Shown here: in pieces, positions 51,754-60,882 of the stretch
Layout of the letters: each line of letters opens with the position of its first letter
How positions within the stretch are numbered: the stretch's first letter is position 1
Source: Rhodopseudomonas boonkerdii
Lineage (GTDB): Bacteria; Pseudomonadota; Alphaproteobacteria; Rhizobiales; Xanthobacteraceae
DNA: 64,000 nt
Reading direction: 5' to 3'
Assembly: GCF_021184025.1 (NCBI RefSeq)
Contig: NZ_CP036537.1
Location: 5,547,001 to 5,611,000 of the forward strand
Notes under the pieces: model-generated
What the model saw: the letters and a program-made list of their open reading frames with translations, nothing else
The model's database searches: none
What the model was told of the DNA's origin: nothing
Translations under genes and position numbers: made by a program

Positions 51754-52934
51754 CGCATCTTCTCCTTCAATTGATCCTGCGATTGATCGAGCAGCTTTTG
51801 TGCGTGGTCCACAACGGCCATCGACCGGGTAAAATCTATCCGCGGACGCATCACCGTCTTGGGGCCCGTATCGCTGCTGCCCTTGGCGGCTTCCGGCAAT
51901 GCTTTGCGAACATTCAGTCCAATGGACAGTGCGGCCGCCTGTAGTTCGGCGTCCCGCTCCGACAGTTTGCTCTTGTCGATCTTTTCAAGCTCAGCAATAG
52001 CTTGACTATGCCCCTGTGTGACGACGCGCGCGGCGGCGTGATAGAGCTGCGCACGCAGACGCTCGGGGCTGCTCTCATCGGACAGGACAAAAGCACGCTC
52101 GGCCGCGAGAGCGGCCATACTTGTCTTGCCGCGCACGAGTGCAGTACGTGCAATCAACAGATACAAGCCACGCTGGCTGCTCCGATCAAGATGATCGAGA
52201 ACCGCAACCAGCCGCGGGAAACGATCTGGCCGCTGCGCAAAACTGAAACGTGCGACAGAGAGCGCAAAACGTTGGCGGAAATTCCCTGCATAAATGGAAT
52301 GACGGAAGCGGCGGAAATAGCGGGTGGCCAACGCCTCGAACTTGTCGAAATCGTCATCCTGGCCGACGATGAAGATCTCACGGCGCAAGGCTGCCTCCTC
52401 CACGAGAGTTCCAGGCATCATGAGACGGACGTCATCGAGCAACGCGATCGCTGCTTTGGGATCTTCCTGCGCGATCAACGCCGATTGCACCAGGGCGATC
52501 TCTGCGCCGAGCGTCGCTGGCAGGCTACGCGGCTTGATATGGCCGAGCTTGGCTTTAGCCTCGTCGATCCGTCCTTCAACATAGGCAATGGCGCCATCGA
52601 CGGTCGATTCGTCGATGTTCATCACATTGCGCGCACGGAGCGATGCAAGGACTTGCGGCGAACCGCCGCTCAACAGGAACGTCACTGCCGCGCGCGCGTT
52701 GCGCGGTTCCTTCCACAGCTCAGAGTCCGTCTTCAGAAAGCTGTCGCCAATTCGCTTCAGCAGTGCCGGCTGCGCATTGTGGGCTTCGAGATCTCCTCGC
52801 GCGATCTGATCCTGTAACATCTGCAACGAGCGGACCATCTGATACGGCTGACGCGCCGGTTCATCGACCTGCTGCGCATTGGCGGTGCCAATGTACATGA
52901 CCAGCATGACCGCGGCTGTCCTGCAAAAGATCAT
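51750..52934 (-). CDS. motC: Periplasmic motility protein MotC
   Basis: Rhizobial motor protein that binds the periplasmic part of MotB, 394 residues. A signal peptide ends at IGTANAQQ; then helical repeats run through the whole length (VRSLQMLQDQIARGD, AIAYVEGRIDEAKAKLGHI, FRQRFALSVARFSFAQRPDR). The name is based on position between motB and fliK plus these features. It overlaps motB by ATGA. Confidence 0.88.
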   Translation of the reverse strand: MIFCRTAAVMLVMYIGTANAQQVDEPARQPYQMVRSLQMLQDQIARGDLEAHNAQPALLKRIGDSFLKTDSELWKEPRNARAAVTFLLSGGSPQVLASLRARNVMNIDESTVDGAIAYVEGRIDEAKAKLGHIKPRSLPATLGAEIALVQSALIAQEDPKAAIALLDDVRLMMPGTLVEEAALRREIFIVGQDDDFDKFEALATRYFRRFRHSIYAGNFRQRFALSVARFSFAQRPDRFPRLVAVLDHLDRSSQRGLYLLIARTALVRGKTSMAALAAERAFVLSDESSPERLRAQLYHAAARVVTQGHSQAIAELEKIDKSKLSERDAELQAAALSIGLNVRKALPEAAKGSSDTGPKTVMRPRIDFTRSMAVVDHAQKLLDQSQDQLKEKMR

Positions 52935-54241
52935 AGCGTCGGCGCACGGATCAGGATCTCGATCCGCCGGTTCTGAGCCGCCAGCGGGTCGCTTTGGTCC
53001 TTCAAACGACGATCGGCATAGCCTTCGATCCGCTCGACACGCGCCGCGTCAAGCCCGCCCCGCACCAGCATGTGATAGGCCATGTGAGCGCGCGCCGTGG
53101 AAAGTCGCCAATTGTCGTATTCCGCTGTTCGGAACACACGCGCATCGGTATGTCCGCGTACGATCACCTGACCGCGGTTCTGAGCGATCATCGGCGTGAT
53201 CTTGTCCAGCGTGCGCACCAGGCCTGGCGTCGGTTCGGCTGAGCCGTTGGCGAACATGCCATAGTTTGCGTCATCGGTGAGATTGACGAGCAGACCTTCC
53301 GGCGTCTCGCGCACTTCGGCAACGGGATGCACCGCACCAAGCGTCGCCAGCGCCGCGGATATAGTTGACTGCAGTTTTGCCGCATCCGTTTGCGTCGTCT
53401 TTTCCACCTGTGCCTGCGGCTTATCGGTCTTTGCAGGAGGCTTCTCCGCCGCACTCAGTTTCATGTCGGCCACGGCGTTGGGTTTGGCGACATCATCAGA
53501 GAACAGACCGACAGGTTTTGGCGGATCAAGCTTCTCGGATTTCGGCGGAGTGGAGCTGGTGCCGGCCGTCTCCTGAACGAGCGTGCCGGTGGCATCCGGC
53601 TTCGGATCGGCCGGACGAGGCTCCTGCCCCTCGGTGACGGTCGCTATATCTTCACCATAAGGGAGGCTCCCCGCATCTTTACGGCCGGCGGGCATCCTTT
53701 CAAGGGACGAAATTGATGCCATCGGCCAGTTGATCGGATCGAACGGATCGCGATAGGCCTCGCCGCCTTTCAGCCCTTCCCTACGCGTCTGGTCGAGCGC
53801 GCCGCTAGTCTGACCGGTGCGCGGCGGCCCACCGGCAATCTCCGTAAGCACCGCATAAGGGTCGCGGAACAACGTCGCCTCGCCATAGCGGGGTTGCGGC
53901 GGCTGGGGCTGGACCACATCCGTCGTTGGCTGGCCGGGCTCCGGAAGGGGCGATTTGATATTCCCCTCAGTGGCCTTGCCGGGATCGACGCGGCGCGCAT
54001 CGTTGACGCCTTTCCGATCCGGCGTCGAATCCGTCAGCTTGATCGGGTTGAAGTAGGTCGCGACGCTTTCGCGCGCTTCCTGACTGGTGACATTGATCAG
54101 CCACATCACCAGGAAGAACGCCATCATCGCCGTCATGAAATCCGCATAGGCGATCTTCCAGACGCTATTCTTTGTCTCGCTTGCATCCAGAGAGCTGCGG
54201 CGACGAATAATCAGAATTTCGGTTGGTTGCTGGTCGGCCAT
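52931..54241 (-). CDS. motB: Flagellar motor stator protein MotB
   Basis: Stator subunit of 436 residues. One membrane helix carries the proton-binding Asp in WKIAYADFMTAMMAFFLVMW. A long Pro/Lys-rich periplasmic linker follows (residues about 80-290), then an OmpA-like peptidoglycan-binding domain with VIVRGHTDARVFRTAEYDNW and the Asn-rich QNRRIEILI near the end. The linker is longer than in E. coli MotB, as is usual in rhizobia, where MotC binds. MotA is not in the window. Confidence 0.93.
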   Translation of the reverse strand: MADQQPTEILIIRRRSSLDASETKNSVWKIAYADFMTAMMAFFLVMWLINVTSQEARESVATYFNPIKLTDSTPDRKGVNDARRVDPGKATEGNIKSPLPEPGQPTTDVVQPQPPQPRYGEATLFRDPYAVLTEIAGGPPRTGQTSGALDQTRREGLKGGEAYRDPFDPINWPMASISSLERMPAGRKDAGSLPYGEDIATVTEGQEPRPADPKPDATGTLVQETAGTSSTPPKSEKLDPPKPVGLFSDDVAKPNAVADMKLSAAEKPPAKTDKPQAQVEKTTQTDAAKLQSTISAALATLGAVHPVAEVRETPEGLLVNLTDDANYGMFANGSAEPTPGLVRTLDKITPMIAQNRGQVIVRGHTDARVFRTAEYDNWRLSTARAHMAYHMLVRGGLDAARVERIEGYADRRLKDQSDPLAAQNRRIEILIRAPTL

Positions 54242-54242
54242 T

Positions 54243-54929
54243 TTAGCTTTGAAGCGCCAGTTTCAGTCGATCGGTCCAGACCTTGAGCTGCGTTTCGAGC
54301 ACGACCTGATCGATCGTAATCGACGCCTCAAGCTCGGGACCGGGACGCAACTCGATAGCTATGGCACGGACACCGAGCTTGTTTCGGATCAGTTCGAGCA
54401 ATTCGGACGGGCCGGTCAGACGCAGGACCGGGCGCCGTACATCGGTCGCGATCGACGACAGGTGATCGATGAAACTGGCAACAGCCTGCCTTTGCGCGGC
54501 GCTGATGATCATCGGCTCCAGAATGCGTGCCGTGACGCCGGCGATCCTGCTCTGCAGATCGTTGCCGGCCTCGGTCACATCGGCCGCAAGCTTTGCGGCG
54601 GTCTCATTGAGCAGTTGCCGGCGCTCTTCGGCTGCCTGCGCGACAAATCCCTGCCGTTCTTGCTCCAGCTTCTGCTCGAACTCCGTCCTCGCCTTGGCAT
54701 AGCCATCGGCGAGACCGCGCTCATAACCGTCGTCTTCCACGGCAACCGGATTCTTCTCCATCAACGGCTGTGGTTGTGGCCCACGCGGCTGCTTTTCGAT
54801 CAGCGGTTGATGCTGTGAACGGACGGCGGAATGATGCAGGTGATCGAACGGAACGACGCGACTGCGCGGCTTGACAGGATCCGGCCGATCGAAATCCGCG
54901 ATCAATCGGGCGACTTTCTCTGCGCTCAT
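54243..54929 (-). CDS. fliH: FliH-like flagellar export regulator
   Basis: Protein of 228 residues. An N-terminal tail with an internal repeat (QPLIEK / QPLMEK) is followed by a long helix, GYERGLADGYAKARTEFEQK, and a C-terminal domain with GPSELLELIRNKLGVRAIAI. The layout of a charged coiled coil followed by a vacuolar-ATPase-E-like end is that of FliH, the partner of the export ATPase. It lies directly after fliF with ATGA overlap. fliG, fliN and fliI are not in the window. Confidence 0.75.
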   Translation of the reverse strand: MSAEKVARLIADFDRPDPVKPRSRVVPFDHLHHSAVRSQHQPLIEKQPRGPQPQPLMEKNPVAVEDDGYERGLADGYAKARTEFEQKLEQERQGFVAQAAEERRQLLNETAAKLAADVTEAGNDLQSRIAGVTARILEPMIISAAQRQAVASFIDHLSSIATDVRRPVLRLTGPSELLELIRNKLGVRAIAIELRPGPELEASITIDQVVLETQLKVWTDRLKLALQS

Positions 54930-56572
54930 GCCGGCTCCTCCTGTCTAATCCACTGCTTGAGAATGGCGGCGGCCTGTTTCTCATCGAGCTGGATTATCTG
55001 CTCCAATCGCTTCTGCGGGGCATTCTGAATACTGGTCGAGACGTCCTGAATGAGATTCGGCGGCGGTTCGTTAGCCAGCACCGCCATCGTCGTGGCGCCG
55101 CCGGCGGCGCTACCGCCCGTCAAAGCATTGGTTTCAGCCTGGAACTGGGCGGCTTCGTCCGTCTTTGCACTCGCCAGGATCGTATTGATCGCGGGACGCA
55201 GACCGAACCAGATCAGCATGCCGGCAACCGCAAGGATCGTGATGGCGCTCACCAGGCTTCCCGCCTGACGCATCATGACTTCCGTGAAGGTAATGGACGG
55301 CACAGGCGCCATATCGCGCGCGCCCTCCATGAACTCGACCGCCGAGACCTGAATCTGATCGCCGCGCGGCTTGTCGATGCCGGCCGCGGTTGCCGCGATC
55401 TGTGCGATCTCGGCAACCTTGGCGTCAATGGCCGCATCGCTGGCTTTGTCGCCAAGACTGGCCGCCAAGCGCGGTCGATTGACCAGCACCGCCAGGAACA
55501 TCTTGTTCACCACGTAACCGTCGCTCACCGTCGTCACCGTCTTCGACGAAACCTCATAATTGGTGATGTCCTCGCGGCGTTGCTTCTCGTCGCTGGAGTT
55601 TTTCGCCCCGTTCGCATTGACCTGCTGATCCGGGAGGTTCTGCTGAACCGTCGTCGGCTGCTGCCGGTCTGCACTTTGCGACGATTCCTTCTCACGCACC
55701 GCGCGGACCGAGCGCTGCACGCGCGAATCCGGATCGTAGGTGGTCTCGTTGGTCTGCCGCTTGTCGGTCGACAACTGAGTCGCAACGCTTACTTCGAAAT
55801 TGTCCAGACCGAGATAGGGTGTCAGCGCACGGCTGACGTTCTCCTGGATGGATCGACTGACGACGCGCTGCAGATTGGCCATCGTGGTCGGAGTCGCTCC
55901 GATGCCTCCACCATCATCGTCAGAAAGCAACGAGCCGTTGCTGTCGAGCACTGTAACCTTGTCCGCCGTCATGCCGGGGACGGCAGCAGCCACAAGATGA
56001 CGGACCGAGCGCGCGGTGCGGGCGTCCGCCGGTCCTTCCGTTCGCAGCACCACCGATGCCGACGGCGGCAACTGTTCCCGGCGGAAGGACCCCCGCGCCG
56101 GAATTACAATATGAACGCGTGCAGCCTTGACATCCTTGAGCACTTGAATCGTCCGCGCAATCTCGCCCTCGAGGGCGCGCACACGCGTCACTTCCTGCAT
56201 GAAGGACGTCAGTCCGAGCGATCCGATCTTGTCGAACAGTTCATAACCACCGCTGGTGTTGCTGGGCAGGCCTTTGTCCGCCAGCAGCGTGCGCGCCTGC
56301 GCCGTCTGCGCCGGGCGGACATAAATGGTATCACCCGCCGAGTTGATGTCGAAGGCGATGTTGGCATCGCGCAGTACTGAACCGACGCGCGAGACATCCT
56401 CGCGACTGAGGCCGGCATAGAGCGTATTGTACTCCGGCCGACTGAGATAATAGGCACCGCCGCCAACGCCGGCGAAGACCGCGACCCCAATCACCGCAAG
56501 CAGAATGAGACGCTTGGTACCGAGCTCCAGGAGATTGTTCCAGAGCTTCTGCGCATGCTCGCGATTGACCAT
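54926..56572 (-). CDS. fliF: Flagellar MS-ring protein FliF
   Basis: MS-ring subunit of 548 residues. TM1 is at about 18-42 (LILLAVIGVAVFAGVGGGAY), followed by PEYNTLYAGLSREDVSRVGS and the ring-building domain VRALEGEIARTIQVLKDVKA. TM2 is at about 450 (AITILAVAGMLIWFGLRPAI). The C-terminal tail, which binds FliG, is complete and ends in KQWIRQEEPA. It is the first gene of the fliF-fliH-motB-motC-fliK-SLT operon. Confidence 0.96.
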   Translation of the reverse strand: MVNREHAQKLWNNLLELGTKRLILLAVIGVAVFAGVGGGAYYLSRPEYNTLYAGLSREDVSRVGSVLRDANIAFDINSAGDTIYVRPAQTAQARTLLADKGLPSNTSGGYELFDKIGSLGLTSFMQEVTRVRALEGEIARTIQVLKDVKAARVHIVIPARGSFRREQLPPSASVVLRTEGPADARTARSVRHLVAAAVPGMTADKVTVLDSNGSLLSDDDGGGIGATPTTMANLQRVVSRSIQENVSRALTPYLGLDNFEVSVATQLSTDKRQTNETTYDPDSRVQRSVRAVREKESSQSADRQQPTTVQQNLPDQQVNANGAKNSSDEKQRREDITNYEVSSKTVTTVSDGYVVNKMFLAVLVNRPRLAASLGDKASDAAIDAKVAEIAQIAATAAGIDKPRGDQIQVSAVEFMEGARDMAPVPSITFTEVMMRQAGSLVSAITILAVAGMLIWFGLRPAINTILASAKTDEAAQFQAETNALTGGSAAGGATTMAVLANEPPPNLIQDVSTSIQNAPQKRLEQIIQLDEKQAAAILKQWIRQEEPA

Positions 56573-56647
56573 CGAATCCTCTGCCCACTTTCGACACGAT
56601 CATCGATTGCGAAGCTTGTCCGAGCATTACGAGATGCTTAACGCGCG

Positions 56648-56675
56648 ATGGCCGCGCTATTGCTAGCGCGGCCAT
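56648..56675. terminator. Strong hairpin downstream of flagellin
   Basis: ATGGCCGCGCTA and TAGCGCGGCCAT, a 12-base perfect stem with a TTGC loop, 23 bases past the flagellin stop. The T-run (TTTT) is on the plus-strand side; on the flagellin strand no U-run follows. It may stabilise the flagellin mRNA or terminate without a U-run. Confidence 0.55.
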
Positions 56676-56697
56676 TTTAGATCGTATGGGCGCGAGA

Positions 56698-57996
56698 TTA
56701 ACCGCGGAACAGCGACAGGATGCTCTGGCTGCCCGAGTTGGCGATCGACAGCGCCTGAATGCCGAGCTGCTGCTGCGTCTGCAGAGCCTGGAGGCGGGTC
56801 GATTCGGCGTTCATGTCAGCGTCGACGAGCTGGCCGATACCGCGATCGAGCGAGTCTGTCAGGACCTTCACGAAATCCTGCTGCAGGCCGATACGGTTCT
56901 TGATGGCGCCGAGATTGGTGGCGGCATCGGTGATCGTGCCCAGCGCGTTGTCAACGCCGGCGATATAGGTTTCCAGCGCGGCGAGGTCGGTCGCGCTGTC
57001 CGTGAACTTCGAGATGTCGAGGTTCGCAACGCTGAATTCGCCCCAGGCGCCGTTCTGATAGACGTCATAGGTCTTGTCGAGAATGCCCTTCTCGGTCTTG
57101 ACGCCGGCACTCGCTGGAGCCTGCGCCGTCACGGCGCCGCCGGTGGAACCGCCATCGGTATCGGTGGTGGCGATCGACGTGGTGCTGGCGTTCTTGATCT
57201 CGATCGTCTTGCCATCGGCGTTGATGCCGACGGTAAGGCCTTCGATGCCCAGACCGTTCAGCGCCTTGGCGACGTCCTGAATCGTGGACTTCTGCGACAC
57301 GTTCAACGTGGTCGTGGTGGTGCCCGCAGCGGTCGTAACGGCGAAAGCGATCGTCCCGGCGGTCGTCGGCGGCGTGGCGGCCGCGTCACCGACGGTCGCG
57401 GGATCGAAAGTGAGCGTCGTGGTGGTGGCGGCAGCGTGAGCTGTCTTGTAGGCAGTGTCCAGCGTCTTGTCGTAGAGCTTGATCGCATCGAGGTCGACGG
57501 TCAGGGTATCGACCGAGACGACGCCGCCAGCGCGGGAGAACGACGACACAACCGACTTGCTCGAGTTGTAGGTCGCCTGCTGCGAGTCCACCGAGATCCA
57601 GTTTTCACCGTTGAACACGGCGCTGTCGGCGGTGTTCTTCAGCTGCTTCTGGAGTTCGGTGATTTCTGACTGGATCTTGGCACGATCGACGCCTGGTGTA
57701 CGGGCAGCAACCAGCTTCTCCTTGATCGACGAAACGACGTCCACCGTGCCTTCCAGGCCCGTATACATCGTGTCGATGGTGGCGGCGCCGAGACCGAGAG
57801 CGTCCTGCACGGCACCCAGAGCCTGCACGTCCGAACGCATCGTGGTGGCGATCGACCAGTAAGCGGCGTTGTCCGAAGCCGTCGCGACGCGGTACCCGGT
57901 CGAGATGCGGTTCATCGTGGTGGAGAGGTTGGAGTTGACCGAGCGCAGCGTCTGCAGCGCGGTCATCGCCTGGGAGTTGGTCATCAAGCTAGACAT
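56698..57996 (-). CDS. fliC: Flagellin
   Basis: Filament subunit of 432 residues. The N-terminal D0/D1 core reads NSNLSTTMNRISTGYRVATA then SDNAAYWSIATTMRSD, and the C-terminal core reads DMNAESTRLQALQTQQQLGI with QALSIANSGSQSILSLFRG. The variable middle is Thr-rich (ATTTTLTFDPATVGDAAATP), and residues around 200-330 form the outer domains. The start at 57996 has AAGGGACATACA upstream. It is monocistronic, between fliF and fliP. The leader region is the expected FlbT target. Confidence 0.95.
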   Translation of the reverse strand: MSSLMTNSQAMTALQTLRSVNSNLSTTMNRISTGYRVATASDNAAYWSIATTMRSDVQALGAVQDALGLGAATIDTMYTGLEGTVDVVSSIKEKLVAARTPGVDRAKIQSEITELQKQLKNTADSAVFNGENWISVDSQQATYNSSKSVVSSFSRAGGVVSVDTLTVDLDAIKLYDKTLDTAYKTAHAAATTTTLTFDPATVGDAAATPPTTAGTIAFAVTTAAGTTTTTLNVSQKSTIQDVAKALNGLGIEGLTVGINADGKTIEIKNASTTSIATTDTDGGSTGGAVTAQAPASAGVKTEKGILDKTYDVYQNGAWGEFSVANLDISKFTDSATDLAALETYIAGVDNALGTITDAATNLGAIKNRIGLQQDFVKVLTDSLDRGIGQLVDADMNAESTRLQALQTQQQLGIQALSIANSGSQSILSLFRG

Positions 57997-58219
57997 TGTA
58001 TGTCCCTTTAATTCGATTTGAATGTTTGCGGGGGACATACCGGACTTTCACCGGTACGACAGGGCGGCATCATGCCTTTGGAATTGTCGACGTCTGGTCG
58101 ATCCAACCTGTCGTGAATTGCACGCTATCCGCCAAACCTTACCCAAAGCTGAAGTCGGCGAAAAGCCATATAGTTAACGGCGCGTACCCTCGTTCATCCA
58201 GTTCGATGAAAATGCCGCG
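57997..58219 (-). promoter_or_regulatory. Flagellin promoter and leader region
   Basis: A 223-base gap, the only sizeable one inside the flagellar array. It should hold the flagellin promoter and 5' leader. No consensus hexamers were placed with confidence. A small inverted pair, ACCGG ... CCGGT, stands around 58041-58054 in the leader. Confidence 0.45.
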
Positions 58220-58954
58220 CTACAAGAACGATTTGACAAGACCAACCGACAGCAGATTCCAGCCATCGATCAATACGAAGAATAACACCTTGAATGGCAG
58301 TGCGAACACCGTTGGCGGCATCATCATCATGCCCATCGACATGGTCAGTGTCGCCACGATCATGTCGATGACAAGAAACGGCATGACGACGAGGAAACCG
58401 ATCTCGAATGCACGTCGCAACTCCGACACCATGAAGGCGGGAATGATGATCCGCAAATCGATCCGTTGACCGTCGAGCTTCACTTTCAGGCTTTCTGCCG
58501 CCAAATTCTCGAAAGTCTGGAGATCCTTCTCCCGCACATGCTGCAGCATGAATTCGCGGAACGGATCCGTGATGCGCGAATAGGCTTCCTGTTCACTGAT
58601 TTCGTTCTTCATCAAAGGCTGCACGCCATTCTGCCAGGCGCGATCGAATGTCGGGGCCATGACGTAGAAGGTGAGAAAAAGCGCGAGGCTGATCATCACG
58701 ATGTTTGACGGCGTGGTCTGCAAACCAAGACCTGTGCGCAGGAACGACAAGGCGACGACAAAACGGGTAAAACTCGTCACCATGATCAAGAGCCCCGGCG
58801 CGAGTGACAGCACCGTGAGCAGCGCAACCATTTGAATGATGCGACCGGAAGCGCTTCCCTCGCCCTGCGGCAGCAAGGTCGACAGATCCGGAATCTGCGC
58901 CATCGCCGTCGTCGGCAACAGAACAGCGATCAGAATCAAAAGCGCACGCGTCAT
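58220..58954 (-). CDS. fliP: Flagellar biosynthetic protein FliP
   Basis: Export-gate protein of 244 residues. A signal peptide (LLILIAVLLPTTAMA) is followed by four membrane segments. Family blocks are SFTRFVVALSFLRTGLGLQT, NIVMISLALFLTFYVM and IPAFMVSELRRAFEIGFLVV, then MSMGMMMMPPTVFALPFKVL. It overlaps fliL by ATGA. Confidence 0.96.
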   Translation of the reverse strand: MTRALLILIAVLLPTTAMAQIPDLSTLLPQGEGSASGRIIQMVALLTVLSLAPGLLIMVTSFTRFVVALSFLRTGLGLQTTPSNIVMISLALFLTFYVMAPTFDRAWQNGVQPLMKNEISEQEAYSRITDPFREFMLQHVREKDLQTFENLAAESLKVKLDGQRIDLRIIIPAFMVSELRRAFEIGFLVVMPFLVIDMIVATLTMSMGMMMMPPTVFALPFKVLFFVLIDGWNLLSVGLVKSFL

Positions 58955-59436
58955 TGCACCACCAGCGTCTCGATGATCAACTCGCGTACCTTGCCGCTGG
59001 AGCGTGTCACCGCACGTTCATTCAGGTCCTCGCGCAGATACTGCAAGCCACGCGCGCCTTCGATCTGGCTCGGCGTGAGCGTACGCAGATAGGCGACGAT
59101 ATCCTCGCCGACCTTGGAGGTCAGCACATAAGCCTCTTCTTCGTTGAGCTTGTCGGTAACGATCGAGGCCTCCATCCTGATCCAGGTATTCGGCGGTGCC
59201 GCCAGATTCGTCGTGACGGGCGAGATCTTGCGTAACCGGTCATTGGGGTTGAAGGCGGACGCGACCGGTTTTTCGACCACTTCCTTCTTGCTGTCAGCAA
59301 GGCGCTCCACCGCCGAAAGCATGTAGAAGCTGGCGAGCGTTCCGGCGCCCGCTGACAATCCGGAGACCACCAGCAGCGCGATCATCCATTGCAGGATGCC
59401 CCGGCCCGGCCCTTCATTCTCGACGTCATCGGCCAT
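58951..59436 (-). CDS. fliL: Flagellar basal-body protein FliL
   Basis: Single-pass protein linked to the stator, 161 residues. The membrane helix is at about 16-40 (WMIALLVVSGLSAGAGTLAS); the periplasmic domain has NTWIRMEASIVTDKLNEEEA and LQYLREDLNERAVTRSSGKV, followed by RELIIETLVVQ, the typical C-terminus. It sits between flgH and fliP. Confidence 0.9.
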   Translation of the reverse strand: MADDVENEGPGRGILQWMIALLVVSGLSAGAGTLASFYMLSAVERLADSKKEVVEKPVASAFNPNDRLRKISPVTTNLAAPPNTWIRMEASIVTDKLNEEEAYVLTSKVGEDIVAYLRTLTPSQIEGARGLQYLREDLNERAVTRSSGKVRELIIETLVVQ

Positions 59437-59448
59437 GGTCGATCCTCA

Positions 59449-60153
59449 TCAGAACGGCGCGACCCGATCGTAGACTTGCTGGCCCCAGTTCGGCTGCTGC
59501 ACTTCCATGATGCGGCCACGGCCACCATAGGAGATGCGGGCCTCCGCGATCTTCTCATAGGGAACCGTGTTGGCACGACCGATATCGATCGGACGCACGA
59601 TGCCGCCGACATTGACGATACGCATCTCGTAATTGACACGCATTTCCTGCGAACCGCTGATCAGCAGGTTGCCGTTCGGCAGCACATCGACGACGACCGC
59701 GGCAATCGAGAAACGCACTTCCTCGGCGCGGTCGATCTTCCCCGATCCCTTGCTGGATGATTGCGAACTCACATTGGTATCGAAGCTCCCGGTCGAAGCC
59801 CATTTGGCGATGTCGGCCGCATAGTCCGCGCCGAGCTTGATCTGCGAATCGCGCGACCGGTCCGTTTTGTTGTCCAGAATCGCCTTGTCGTTCATGGTGA
59901 CATTGACGGTAAGGATGTCGCCGATCCGGCTGGCCCGCGGGTCGCGATAAAGATCCTTGCGCTCGTTCCAGATCGAGTGCTGGCCGTTGCTGCGATAGGC
60001 GCGCTTCTCCATCGGAATTCCGCGTGCATCCACATGCAAGCCCTGACCGACCGGAGACATGGTCGGTGCCTGACTGAGTTCCGACAGCGGATTGGCGCAC
60101 CCGGCAAGGCCCGAGAGCAGAATCGGCAACAGCAGGACACGTGAAGACTTCAT
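59449..60153 (-). CDS. flgH: Flagellar L-ring protein FlgH
   Basis: Outer-membrane ring lipoprotein of 234 residues. The lipobox is LAGC at about 16-19. The domain has RIGDILTVNVTMNDKAILDN, the block DVLPNGNLLISGSQEMRVN and IVRPIDIGRANTVPYEKIAE, all standard for FlgH. It overlaps motE by ATGA. Confidence 0.96.
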   Translation of the reverse strand: MKSSRVLLLPILLSGLAGCANPLSELSQAPTMSPVGQGLHVDARGIPMEKRAYRSNGQHSIWNERKDLYRDPRASRIGDILTVNVTMNDKAILDNKTDRSRDSQIKLGADYAADIAKWASTGSFDTNVSSQSSSKGSGKIDRAEEVRFSIAAVVVDVLPNGNLLISGSQEMRVNYEMRIVNVGGIVRPIDIGRANTVPYEKIAEARISYGGRGRIMEVQQPNWGQQVYDRVAPF

Positions 60154-60815
60154 TTCTTGGCTTTCCCGTCGTCGGTGCGACGCATACCGGCCAGCGTATC
60201 GGCGAGATGCGCGCCGCGGGCCGGTTCCATTTCATTGAGGATCGAGCTTGCGACCCGCACTTTCAGCTTGGCGAGGACGGCGGCTGCCGTATCATCCGCC
60301 ATGCTGGCGATCTGCTGCGCGGCGGCTTCCGGATTCATGCGCGAGTAGATCTCGACGACATTGTCCTCGGCTTTCTTGAGAAAGTCCTCGCGCAGCTTCA
60401 GCCACTCCTCATATTCGGCACGCTTGGCTTCGAGTTCGGCGATGCGTTGCTTGAGCTTGGTTTCGGTCGCTTCGAGCTCTTTCTGCTGCCAAGCGACACG
60501 GGCGTCGAGCGCCTGATCGGTGATATTGCTGCAGAAGCGCGCCACATCCGATTCCTGCGATGCTGCCACTGCCGGTTCCTTCTTGTCGACGGAACCAGTG
60601 ACCAGCGGTACTTCGCCAGGTGCCTTTGATGCAGTATCCGGTTTTACCGCCGCTTCCGGCTTCGGCGCCGTCTTCGGACGCGGCGGTTGCGCCGTCTTGG
60701 CGAATTCCGCGAGGTTCAGTGGCTTGGACAGCTTCTGCGCCGGCTCGGCGCATGCAAAATCCGATGCAATCGCTGCTGTGAGGATGCAGATCGACCAGGT
60801 TGCGGTGCGCGCCAT
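60150..60815 (-). CDS. motE: MotE-like chaperone
   Basis: Periplasmic chaperone of MotC in rhizobia, 221 residues. A signal peptide is followed by a Pro/Lys-rich linker, a coiled coil (QKELEATETKLKQRIAELEA) and the MgtE-N-like domain YSRMNPEAAAQQIASM with VLAKLKVRVASSILNEMEP. The start at 60815 (MARTATWSICIL) is chosen to begin with the signal peptide; a longer frame would cross the flgI stop region. Its place between flgI and flgH fits. Confidence 0.85.
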   Translation of the reverse strand: MARTATWSICILTAAIASDFACAEPAQKLSKPLNLAEFAKTAQPPRPKTAPKPEAAVKPDTASKAPGEVPLVTGSVDKKEPAVAASQESDVARFCSNITDQALDARVAWQQKELEATETKLKQRIAELEAKRAEYEEWLKLREDFLKKAEDNVVEIYSRMNPEAAAQQIASMADDTAAAVLAKLKVRVASSILNEMEPARGAHLADTLAGMRRTDDGKAKK

Positions 60816-60882
60816 TCGTGCTCTCGTGAATCGGTTAAGCAAGCGTTGCACATGCAGCCTTGCGCGGCGCTGACCCGTAGCC

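Noticed and set aside
56686..57669. 327-codon plus-strand frame opposite flagellin
   Set aside because: Antisense of the Thr/Ala-rich flagellin; Gly/Arg/Asp-rich with no recognisable domain.
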